This document shows, piece after piece, positions 1 to 7,739 of a stretch of DNA of 64,000 nt; within the stretch, counting starts at the first letter, position 1, and every line of letters begins with the position of its first letter. The stretch spans positions 2,914,001 through 2,978,000 of the forward strand of contig NZ_CP064187.1 in NCBI RefSeq assembly GCF_015353075.1, written 5' to 3'. The notes beneath the pieces were generated by a model. The model worked only from the letters and a program-made list of their open reading frames with translations, searched no databases and had not been told where the DNA came from. The position numbers and the translations under genes are program-made. The DNA comes from Rhizobium sp. 007. GTDB taxonomy: Bacteria > Pseudomonadota > Alphaproteobacteria > Rhizobiales > Rhizobiaceae.

Positions 1-463
1 AAGGTCGTCCGCCCTTATGCGGCCGACGACTATCCAGACTTCTTCGAGGCCCCCCGACACCAGCGTTACCGTCCTATCCGCCCGGCGTACCTTCTGGGAA
101 AAGGCCACAGCGCTCCATGCGGAAGCACATCGTCCGGCTGAGTCGCCAACGCCGCAATATTTCTCGCGGCACTATTACGACCTCGCGATGCTGCTCAACA
201 CCGAGGGAGGCAAAGCCGCTGCGACGGATTTCGATCTGCTCGCACAGGTCGCCAAGCACAAGACGACGTTCTTTCGTTCTGGTTGGTCGAGCTACGACAC
301 CGCCAAGCCGGGCAGCCTGCGGCTGATGCCGGACGAAGCGCGCATAAAGGATCTTCGCGTCGATTATCGGGATACGGCGCCTATGATGTTTGACGAACGG
401 CCCCCGACCTTCGACGACATACTTGCGAGGATCAAGGAAGTCCAAGAAGCGATCAATAAATAG
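1..463 (+). pseudogene. AbiEii/AbiGii-type nucleotidyltransferase toxin, 3' part, frameshifted
   Basis: This is the C-terminal part of a nucleotidyltransferase of the AbiEii/AbiGii toxin family, the toxin half of AbiE-type abortive-infection modules. The motifs SVTVLSARRTFWEKATALHA and SRHYYDLAMLL are typical of its C-terminal region. The 5' end lies outside the window. The upstream family sequence (RPYAADDYPDFFEA) is in frame 1, while the rest is in frame 2. The two join cleanly if one C is removed from the six-C run at 50-55, so as given the gene is broken. It ends at the TAG at 461-463. No antitoxin gene is visible because upstream sequence is missing. The family call is from remembered motifs, not a search. 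Confidence 0.75.
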
Positions 464-493
464 ATCAATGCCAGTCCATGGGGAGGACAGTTC

Positions 494-1368
494 ATTAGCT
501 CGATACGGTCCATCGATCTGCGTCTTGTAGGTGACCTCGTTGACTTCGTCCGGGGGCCGGGCTTCGTGTTCGACTTTTCCGACAAGAGCTTCGCGGATTT
601 CTTCGCCTCCGAGCTGAACGTCAATATCGACGATCCTAAATACGCGGCAAACGGCGGCCCCAAGGGGAAGAGGCTGCGCTATTTTCTGCAGAATTGCGAC
701 GACGCCATTGCCGTCCGCACGCTTGCGGCGCTCTGGGAGCACCGGTCCGAATACCTCGCCCGCAGCGGCGGAAAGGACCCGGTGATCGATGTACAGTCGC
801 GCTATCAAAGCTTGATCGATCGTCTCTCCGGCGGTGCGGCTCCAAAGCCAGCCAAGCCAGCATCCGCGCCTGTTGTCGATCGTCAGAAGATCGCGGCCAT
901 CAAGCCGAGCTGCTGCAAGTCTCCTCGCTCAGCGCGCAGGCACGCGGCTTCGCCTTCGAGGGATTCCTCAAGGGTCTATTCGATGCGTACGGCCTTGCCG
1001 CCCAGGAGCCGTTCCGGCTGCGCGGCGAGCAGATCGGCGGCAGCTTCCAGCTCGGCAGCGACATCTATCTGCTGGAAGCCAAATGGCACGGCCAGCCAAT
1101 CGGCGTTGCCGATCTCCACACCTTCCACGTCAAGATCGAACAGAAGGCAGCCTGGACGCGAGGTCTGTTCGTGAGCAACAGCGGCTTCTCCGAAGACGGC
1201 CTCGTCGCCTTTGGCCGAGGCAAGCGCGTCATCTGCATGGACGGCCTCGACCTCTACGAGATGCTCGACCGAGAGATACCGCTCAACCAGGTTCTGGAGC
1301 GCAAGGTGCGCAGGGCAGCCGAAACCGGCATGCCCTTCCTTCGTGTTCGCGACCTCTTCCCGGGCTGA
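494..1368 (+). pseudogene. Mrr-like restriction endonuclease homologue, frameshifted
   Basis: The N-terminal part (LRLVGDLVDFVRGPG, then FDFSDKSFADFFASELNV) is in frame 2. The C-terminal part (ARGFAFEGFLKGLFDAYGL, GSDIYLLEAKWHGQPIG, TRGLFVSNSGFS, RVRDLFPG) is in frame 1. The C-terminal half resembles the PD-(D/E)xK Mrr-type nuclease fold, with D and ExK in the YLLEAKW segment as likely catalytic residues. Frames rejoin if one base, probably a G, is restored near 904, giving IAAIKAELLQ. The start is uncertain: there is no ATG, GTG or TTG in frame before 566, but GGAGGA at 482-487 lies just before an ATT at 494. Its role as a nuclease next to an AbiEii relic suggests a former defence cassette. 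Confidence 0.65.
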
Positions 1369-1424
1369 GGAGAGGCCCATGGTGCAGTTCAACGATTGGT
1401 GCGACTCGGCGGACACGCCCCTAG

Positions 1425-2865
1425 CACTACTTTGGCACTTTAGGCTGTGCGATATCGGCAAGGAGCATGTCACAGTGAGGACATCGTCGGGGTGGAGGTC
1501 GTGCGAAGAGGTCGAGTATCGCTTGCCTGATGGCCGGCATGCTTGGCTGTGGCGGCGGCGCCGAGACTCTTTTTTCCGTCCCGCTGCTTTGAGGCGGCGG
1601 GCTTGAAGGAAGGCGTAGGCGATCATCGTCATCAACGCATGTCGATGTAATCCCGTCCAGGATCTACCTTCGAAGTGGTCGAGCCCAAGCTCCTCCTTGA
1701 GCTGCTGGTGGGCCTGTTCACAGACCCATCTGGCCTTGATCGTGGCAGCGAGCGTCTTGATGGTGGCATCGGCTGGCAGGTTCGACACATAGTATTTTTG
1801 CTCCCCGGTCGACCGCCACTCGCCGACGAGCCAAACCTCGTCGCCAGGCATGCATTGCATGCGGTTATCGAGCATCCGGTGCTTATGGCCATCCGCAACA
1901 CGGACACGGCGGGCCGCGAAGAGACATGTCAGCCGACCCTTGGTGCCCCGCCGCCAGCTGACCTTTTGCCATTTCCCTCCGGCCAACAACGTTTCAGCAG
2001 AGACCGGGGGCTGATCAGGGATGTGGTATTTGCGGGGCTTTCCGGCCTTCGCGACGGGGAAGATCAGGGCAACGTCGGCGGGATAGACGTTCTGACGTCG
2101 CGACAGACCCACTGCCCACAGTAGACCGCGCTCGCTCAAAGCCTGACGGAAAGGTCCGCTGGAGCCGTACCCTGAATCGGCAAGCACACAGCCGAAACGC
2201 GCACCGGAGGCGATGACGCGGTCGATCTCCTCGATCGCAATCTCCGGCTTTGTCAGAGCAGTCTGTCTATCCTTCGGCACACGGGCCCGCGCCATACGCT
2301 CAGGATCATCTGTCCAGCTCTCGGGCAGGAATTGCCGCAGGCCCACCATCACCGGCACCTTCGCGTGACGCCAACGTACCGAGACCAGCGACTGGCAATT
2401 GGCCGTCTTTCCGAGCGACGAGGCATATTGTGGCGCGACGCCAACCGAGTGACGTCCCTTCTTGGGCAACGCCGTGTCATCGATGACAAGAAAACCCGCC
2501 TCATCGCCAACCAGGCCATCTGCCTCCTTCAGCAGGGCAGCCTCGAGTGGAGCACTGTCCCAAACTCCGGCAGCGACGAAATGATGAAGCTGATCGTAGC
2601 CGACCTCGCCAGCGCGCGCCGCCATCGGCTGAACGCTCTTGCGGTCTCCTGGACCAATCAAACCCGCGACATAGAGAGGGCACATCCGCGCCCGCGTCTT
2701 GTGCCCTAGCGCCGCGACAAACGGCGCAAGCCAGCGATCGAGATCGGTTTGCCAGTCCACGTCCATTGATCGGCCCTCCATAAGCCGACCTCTCATGAAT
2801 CACGCAAACCCTCTCCTGGGAATCCCAAAAATCGCCCGCTCGCTTAAAAATCTGCCAAAGTAGTG
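1425..2865 (-). mobile_element. IS701-family insertion sequence, complete, with CTAG target duplication
   Basis: The ends carry a 13-bp perfect inverted repeat: CACTACTTTGGCA at 1425-1437 and its complement ending at 2865. The flanks are CTAG on both sides (1421-1424 and 2866-2869), matching the YTAR-type 4-bp target duplication known for the IS701 family. The element is 1441 bp and holds one transposase gene on the minus strand whose stop codon lies inside the left inverted repeat. It interrupts a small ORF. Intact ends and intact duplication indicate a fairly recent insertion. Confidence 0.88.
1427..2766 (-). pseudogene. IS701-family DDE transposase, frameshifted near its C-terminus
   Basis: This is the transposase of the surrounding IS. 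The start MDVDWQTDLDRWLAPF is chosen because GGAGGG lies 8 nt upstream. DDE landmarks are VIDDTALPKKGRHSVGV, VLADSGYG and KEELGLDHFEGRSW. At the six-T run 1570-1575 (AAA AAA on the coding strand) the frame leaves the expected C-terminus and would read out of the IS into the neighbouring gene. Moving back one base restores PPPQPSMPAI, ARPPPRRCPHC and a stop at 1427-1429, which is the usual family ending. So either one A is missing or the protein relies on a -1 slip at the A run. The rest is intact and full length for the family. Confidence 0.8.
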
Positions 2866-2946
2866 CTAGTTGCGGCCATCATGGTCCTGGCAGGCGGGCT
2901 GACTTTGCTCCCGATCGCCGCCGACAGGAAACAGCACGCTCGGTAG

Positions 2947-3247
2947 GCTTCGATGCGAAGTGCAGGAAGTCGCACTGGCGATATTTTTCATGACCTAGCC
3001 TACCGTATATCTATACCCCTTTAAATGATGTTCAGAGGCCTCGTGGAGCATGCGGACCGTTCCTCGCGGCTTCTGCCCTACGCGATTTGCCGAAATAGGC
3101 GGCAGTGGCACCGGCGGTCAGCCGCACCAGCGTTCGGCGGCCACAAAGCGACCGTTGCGCATCTCACGGCGGCAAATTGATCGTTGCAAATAAAGTGCAT
3201 GGCCTTAAGATGATTCAAGGGAAGACGTCGCACCGTCAGGCGGGAGA
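2947..3247. other. Intergenic region with no recognised feature
   Basis: About 300 bp between the IS-interrupted ORF and the MHYT gene. I see no convincing coding sequence. A GGGAGA ribosome-binding site lies just before the ATG at 3248. An AT-rich patch near 3000-3025 could hold the promoter of the MHYT gene, but no clear -35/-10 pair was identified. Confidence 0.4.
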
Positions 3248-4447
3248 ATGTTCGCAGGGCACGACCCCCTCCTGGTCGCGCTTTCGGTGGTGATCGCCAT
3301 CCTGGGGGGATATACAGGATTCGGGGTTACGGCCCGTGTGCGGGGCACCGGCAGTGCCGACCGGAGGCTGTTGCTTGCCTGCGCGGCTTTCTTCCTTGCG
3401 GTCGGCGTCTGGACCATGCATTTCGTCGCCATGTTGGCAGCGCCAATCCCGCTCGATGCCACCTATCTTGTCCTGCCAACGGTCGTATCCTTTCTTATCT
3501 GCGCCCTTGTCATGGGGATTTCGCTATTCTTCGTCTCACTCGGCGAGCCTTCAAATGCGCGGGTGGTCCTCTCGGCGTTGCTGCTCGGCCTGGGCATCGC
3601 ATCGATGCACTATGTCGGCATCCATGGTCTTGCCGGCACCTTCCATATCGAGCATCAGCATGCAATGGTTGTGGCTTCCGTCGTGATCGCCGTGTGCGCG
3701 GCCTTTGGCGGTCTGCGTATCTTTCTCGCCCGGCATGGCGGCATGCGGCTGGCGCTAAGCGCCACGGCGTTCGGAGTCGCCGTCTCCGGCATGCATTTTA
3801 CGGCCATGTACGGCATGCGCTTCGTTCCGGGAAGTCCCGTCCACCACGCGGCGAACGGACTGGCTGTCTCCCGGGAGGCTTTAGCCCTAATAGTATCGCC
3901 TTTGTGTTTTCTGATTATCTTCGGCTTTCTGCTGCTCCTCGTACCCGAATCACGGTCCCGCTCGCTGAATTCAGCGCCCGCCAGCCAATCCGATACTATG
4001 GATGGTGAGGCGTCGGCGTTTGACCGGAATGGTTTGGGTTCCGCCGACGCGCAGACACAACAAACGCAGCGCCCTGTCGGACAGCCGGGTGTCGCCGTAG
4101 TGACACGGGTGCCTGTCGAGGGCGCCGACGGAACGCGTTTCGTCGAGACCGGACGGATCCGCAGCATAAAGGCAAACGCCCACTATACACTCGTTCACGA
4201 TGGCAGCCGAGAACGCATGTGTCCATGGGCAATCTCGCAAGCCGAGGCGCGACTCGATCCTGCCACTTTCATGCGCGTCCACCGCAGCCATATCGTGTCC
4301 ATTCCCCTCGTTTCGTTGATCCGCAAGGAAGGCAATGGTGCCGTGGTCGAGTTAGACGGGGAGGTGCCGCATCTGGTTCCAGTAAGCCGCGACAAAATTG
4401 CCGAACTTAGGGCGCGCCTAGGGTTGGCCAGGCGCGGCGATTCATAA
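3248..4447 (+). CDS. MHYT-LytTR membrane-bound transcriptional regulator
   Basis: Predicted one-component regulator of 399 aa. Residues 1-235 form a multi-pass membrane MHYT domain with the three signature motifs WTMHFVAM, SMHYVGIHG and GMHFTAMYGM. The motif's Met/His residues are proposed in the literature to bind copper and sense O2, CO or NO. A linker of about 50 residues leads to a LytTR DNA-binding domain at about 285-392 (RIRSIKANAHYTLVHDG, FMRVHRSHIVSIPLV). The same architecture occurs in CoxC and CoxH of CO-oxidising Oligotropha. No cox genes are present here, so the regulon is unknown. The ATG follows GGGAGA. The downstream neighbour is a broken EAL-domain gene, not obviously co-transcribed. 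Confidence 0.88.
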   Translation: MFAGHDPLLVALSVVIAILGGYTGFGVTARVRGTGSADRRLLLACAAFFLAVGVWTMHFVAMLAAPIPLDATYLVLPTVVSFLICALVMGISLFFVSLGEPSNARVVLSALLLGLGIASMHYVGIHGLAGTFHIEHQHAMVVASVVIAVCAAFGGLRIFLARHGGMRLALSATAFGVAVSGMHFTAMYGMRFVPGSPVHHAANGLAVSREALALIVSPLCFLIIFGFLLLLVPESRSRSLNSAPASQSDTMDGEASAFDRNGLGSADAQTQQTQRPVGQPGVAVVTRVPVEGADGTRFVETGRIRSIKANAHYTLVHDGSRERMCPWAISQAEARLDPATFMRVHRSHIVSIPLVSLIRKEGNGAVVELDGEVPHLVPVSRDKIAELRARLGLARRGDS

Positions 4448-4746
4448 TTACAGTGCATAGATTACAATAGCTGACGCAATTCGTGCTGGTTGGACCCCAT
4501 TCTGTGCGATTTCCGACGCTTCGTGCCGCGGTTGGCTTGGCCATCTTGCGAGTATTGGCTGTCAGTAACAGCTTGCCGCCGCAATCTCCTGAGAGTGGTG
4601 ATCCTCAACGATCCCCACCGGGAAAGATATGTGGGTAGGATGTGAGCCGTAATTCTTCACGAGCCGCCGGCTGGGGCCGCGGTAGCACGCAACGCTTGGG
4701 CATGAAAAGCAATCTCGCGGCAGATCCTTCGCGCCGGGAGGATTGC

Positions 4747-5280
4747 ATGGTTGATCTCGATTTGCTCGATGAGCGGCACGTGTCCATTGTCCAGGAAGCG
4801 ATTGCGGAAGATCGTATCGGCTTCATCGTCCAGAGCATACATGCCATTGATGATCCGGCCCAGGTTCTATACGGCGAGTGCTTGCCTCACCTTACTGACC
4901 AAGACGGGATAGAACACGCCGACGCCGTGTTTGTTCCCGCACTGGAGGCTTTGGGAGAAGCGCCGGTCCTGGACCGGCATATGCTCAAGCTTGTCCTGGA
5001 TGCGCTTGAATCCAATTCTCTGTCGGTTCTCGGATATAGTCTCTCAGGGGACAACATTTCCGATCCTGGGAGTTGGGCTCATATTCGCGACCAGATTGCC
5101 GCTCGACCTGAATTGGCCTCGCGGCTTGTTCTCAAGTTTACCGGAATTCAGCCCTTTGCCGACGCTGCGCTGGCGATTAATTCCCTTTCAGAGGCAAGAG
5201 ATCTAGGGTGCCGGATTGCGATTGACCCCTACCTGTCGTGGACTGGACCTGTGCTCACGCAAAGACCGGATAATCGGTGA
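4747..5280 (+). pseudogene. Truncated, degenerate EAL-domain protein
   Basis: The chosen start (MVDLDLLDERHVSIV) follows GGGAGG at 4736-4741; an upstream ATG at 4702 is also in frame. The product resembles the N-terminal half of an EAL c-di-GMP phosphodiesterase domain: GFIVQSIHAIDDP, LYGECLPHL in the position of the EAL motif, a middle with SLSVLGYSLSGDNI, then RLVLKFTGIQ and LGCRIAIDP. The E-A-L signature reads E-C-L and the family sequence stops after AIDP, where the catalytic DDFG region should follow. With about 178 aa and half the barrel missing, it cannot be a normal phosphodiesterase. It may be a relic or a short EAL-like adaptor. Confidence 0.65.
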
Positions 5281-5731
5281 AATGCAGTGAGTTGACAGCA
5301 GCCACATCAATCAGCCGGAAGTAGCCTGCAGCAGGGCCAGATGTTTTTCCGTAAAGGGCGATGTCTTGATGTCGAGATCGACGAGCAATCGTTTTCGAAG
5401 TGGAGGTGGACCGGCTCCCGTCGGCGCCATCGCCACCCTCCGCAACATGCCCCAAGCACGCGCTGATCGCCGCCCTTTTGCCAAACGGTGTATGAAAGCA
5501 GATGATGCCGAGTGCGGCTTCGCCTCAAACTCCCAGCAAGTCGCGGTTCAGCATGACTGACAACATCTTTGTCAATGACAATGGTGGAGATATCGCGACA
5601 TCTACGAAGAACGCCAAAGTAACCATAGTGGCCTCTTTTTGTCCTGACACACTCTGGGCAGTGTCGAGCGGCGCCGGCCACCGTAAACTTGTGTGGCAAA
5701 TCGGAAACATCTGTTATCACGTCACGTGGTG
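5281..5731. other. Intergenic region, no recognised gene
   Basis: About 450 bp after the truncated EAL gene. The short ORFs on both strands show no family resemblance. The missing C-terminal half of the EAL domain could not be found here in any frame. Confidence 0.4.
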
Positions 5732-5816
5732 CCGGATTTTTCTGAAAGAATCCGGAATTTTCCGAAATACATCCATCGCCCGATGTGGCCATCGTCATAT
5801 GACGACAATCGATCGG
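5732..5816 (+). promoter_or_regulatory. Direct-repeat element, copy A, upstream of AraC regulator 1
   Basis: This segment contains CCGGAT at 5732 and CCGGAA at 5752, in the same orientation 20 bp apart, followed by AATTTTCCGAAATAC. A clearly related segment lies at 7180-7266 just before the adhesin operon. Two direct half-sites about 21 bp apart are the classic layout for an AraC-family dimer. It lies about 215-300 bp upstream of the AraC gene at 6030. Binding is inferred. Confidence 0.5.
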
Positions 5817-6029
5817 TCATCATATCTATGACTCCAATAAAGCACTGAGGGAACTTCCAATATCCATGCTGCTTTGGGCCGGTTCGGTCGCCAATAGGCG
5901 GCGCGGCACGACTTTGAGACCTACGAATTCTGCAATCGAGACCTCGACCGATGCCACAGGCAGACCGTCACTGCCTGTGCGCTGAACCAACGGTTTCGAC
6001 CGATCAACGATACTGAGGTTAGGCCTGGG

Positions 6030-6941
6030 ATGCTGGGAAGAAGTGAAGTCGCAGAACGCCATTCTCCGATCGAATGGCCAAAAGCAAATACACACATCTT
6101 CGATGAAATTCCGGAAAGCAAGAGGCTGTGCGTTATCACGGACCAAGGTGCTGCGGCTTATGTTGTTCGGCCACCCGGATCACATGCGCTCAGGGCTCGG
6201 GAACATTTGGCGACGGTGATGCTCGCACCTTCGCCTGGAATAAGGGTGTCTTTTGACGGTCACCTCGTGCACGAATACGATGGCGACGTCGGGATGATAT
6301 CCGTTACTCCTGCAAATACAGAACGCAACGTGACATGGTCTTCCACTTGCGAGAAAGTAATCGTTACTGTGCCGCCTCAACGCTTTCTGGAGCTGGCGGC
6401 GCATGAGTTCGGCGCGGGTCATACGGTACTTCAACCGCCCCGACTCGACGCCATAGACCTTCGGGCGCTGCATCTCGCGGAGATGTTGAAGGCGGAACTG
6501 GCACGCGAAGTTCCAAACAAGATCTATATAGAATCGCTAATCACCATTTTTGGTGTGCATATCGTCCGAAATTATACAGGCTTGGACAAATTGCCGTCGG
6601 GCCGAAAGAGAGGGGGCGGCCTGTCGAACCGCAGTACCGTGCGTGTTCGCGAGCTGTTGGAGTCAAGGTTTTCCAGCAAGATCACAGTGGCCGAGCTTGC
6701 GGCGGTCTCAGGCCTTTCTCCACGCCATTTCATCCAGGCCTTTACGAGCACCTTCGGCGAGCCTCCGCACAAATATGTTCTTCGACTGCGCCTCAATTTC
6801 GCTGAAAAACTCCTCGTCGAGAACGTACTGTCAATCGCCGAGATCGCCCATCTGAGCGGATTTTCAGACCAGAGCCATCTGACGGTGACCATGTCGAAAC
6901 ATAGAAACAGGACGCCCAGACAGGTAAGGCAGCAACGGTGA
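6030..6941 (+). CDS. AraC-family transcriptional regulator 1
   Basis: 303 aa. The N-terminal about 190 residues form a ligand or oligomerisation domain. The C-terminal about 100 residues hold the two helix-turn-helix motifs of AraC/XylS proteins (ITVAELAAVSGLSPRHFIQA, then LSIAEIAHLSGFSDQSHLT) ending in the typical RTPRQVRQ. It is a paralogue of the regulator at 16327-17247: both share HLAxMKAEL, YIESLITIFGVHIVRNY and FTSTFGEPPHKYVLRLRL. The gene lies directly upstream of the adhesin operon and between the two copies of the CCGGA direct-repeat element. It is therefore the best candidate for controlling the operon and its own expression (inference). Confidence 0.92.
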   Translation: MLGRSEVAERHSPIEWPKANTHIFDEIPESKRLCVITDQGAAAYVVRPPGSHALRAREHLATVMLAPSPGIRVSFDGHLVHEYDGDVGMISVTPANTERNVTWSSTCEKVIVTVPPQRFLELAAHEFGAGHTVLQPPRLDAIDLRALHLAEMLKAELAREVPNKIYIESLITIFGVHIVRNYTGLDKLPSGRKRGGGLSNRSTVRVRELLESRFSSKITVAELAAVSGLSPRHFIQAFTSTFGEPPHKYVLRLRLNFAEKLLVENVLSIAEIAHLSGFSDQSHLTVTMSKHRNRTPRQVRQQR

Positions 6942-7179
6942 TGTCCTGTCGCCGCGACGTCTTGATCTCGTGAATGAATCCGGTCGCGTTTTTCCAGGGA
7001 GAAGCATCAAGCCGAAGCCACGAGTTCGGGCCTCACGCAAATATACTTGGCTGATCCCACCGACCCTTTCATTTTTACTAGAAATCGACGCCGGTCGATA
7101 TTGCGTTTTGTCGCGACGGGAGTGTCTTTTCTGAGCTTTTACGACGGAATGGCCGCACTTACTGAAAGGCGAGTTCAGA

Positions 7180-7266
7180 CCGGATCTTTCTAAAAAGAAA
7201 CCGGAATTTCGCAAAATACGTGCGCCATCGACTGTGGCTATCCTCGCGACAACACAATCATTTGGT
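7180..7266 (+). promoter_or_regulatory. Direct-repeat element, copy B, upstream of the adhesin operon
   Basis: CCGGAT at 7180 and CCGGAA at 7201 stand in direct orientation 21 bp apart, followed by AATTTCGCAAAATACG. It aligns with copy A at 5732-5816 over about 85 bp with a few small gaps, including a shared TGTGGC and a GACAACA-like end. It ends a few bases before the GTG of the first operon gene at 7272. It is probably the activator site or promoter region of the adhesin operon. A short similar core, AATTTCGCGAAAT, lies on the minus strand at about 17390-17403 upstream of AraC regulator 2. Confidence 0.5.
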
Positions 7267-7271
7267 GCGCT

Positions 7272-7739
7272 GTGGAGCTTTCTGGCATTCAGTCGAAACG
7301 GTGTATCGGGGCGTCCGGGGACATTCAGTTTCCGGAGACTGAAGTCTTTGTGCCAAGGGTCGAAGCGGCCTGGAGTGCTCTGCAGCGCCAATATGGCGGT
7401 CAGATAAGCGAGGCGGAGATTGACTATTTCTTTGCTTGTTTCGTGTTTGGGCTGACCACACCGGCTTATACCAATCAGGACCCATCCCTCCATTTCGAGG
7501 TCTGCCGCGCTCTTGTGTTGATCAAGCTGCCGCCGGACCGGGCTGACGCTGCACTGTATTCAGTGCCAGCGCCTACTCAGGCAGGGGTGGAAAGTGCCCG
7601 CGAGCTGATCGAGAGCAAAGGGGTGAAGATGGGGCGTACCCTGCAAGACGAGAGGTCAGATCCAGAAATCTTTTCAACGGCCAAGGCGAGCTCCGCGGCA
7701 TCGGCGCGCCTGGGCAGCAACGAGGGAAATGCACAATGA
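7272..7739 (+). CDS. Hypothetical protein coupled to the adhesin gene
   Basis: 155 aa, GTG start. The sequence is soluble-looking, with no signal peptide or membrane segment, and contains the segment EIDYFFACFVFGLTTPAYTN. Its TGA overlaps the ATG of the adhesin gene (ATGA at 7736-7739), which indicates translational coupling. It lies directly downstream of the repeat element copy B and is the first gene of the adhesin/IalB run. I do not recognise a family. A cytoplasmic co-factor or regulator of adhesin production is conceivable, but nothing in the sequence proves it. Confidence 0.65.
   Translation: MELSGIQSKRCIGASGDIQFPETEVFVPRVEAAWSALQRQYGGQISEAEIDYFFACFVFGLTTPAYTNQDPSLHFEVCRALVLIKLPPDRADAALYSVPAPTQAGVESARELIESKGVKMGRTLQDERSDPEIFSTAKASSAASARLGSNEGNAQ

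Larger units (their letters stand above)
1379..2946 (+). pseudogene. Small membrane-protein ORF interrupted by the IS701-family element
   Basis: An ATG at 1379 follows a GGAGAG site just after the Mrr-like gene. It runs into the IS at the CTAG of 1421-1424. If the IS and one CTAG copy are removed, the reading frame continues in phase from 2870 to the TAG at 2944-2946. The result is a 42-residue protein starting MVQFNDWCDSADTPL and containing one hydrophobic stretch, VAAIMVLAGGLTLLPIA. The in-phase continuation across the insertion supports a real small gene or a conserved C-terminal ORF. No function can be assigned; the single membrane segment suggests a membrane peptide. Confidence 0.5.

Noticed and set aside
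976..1424. C-terminal 150 residues of the 606-aa minus-strand frame that starts as the IS701 transposase
   Set aside because: This part lies outside the IS inverted repeat and reads antisense through the Mrr-like gene; it results from the frameshift in the A run.
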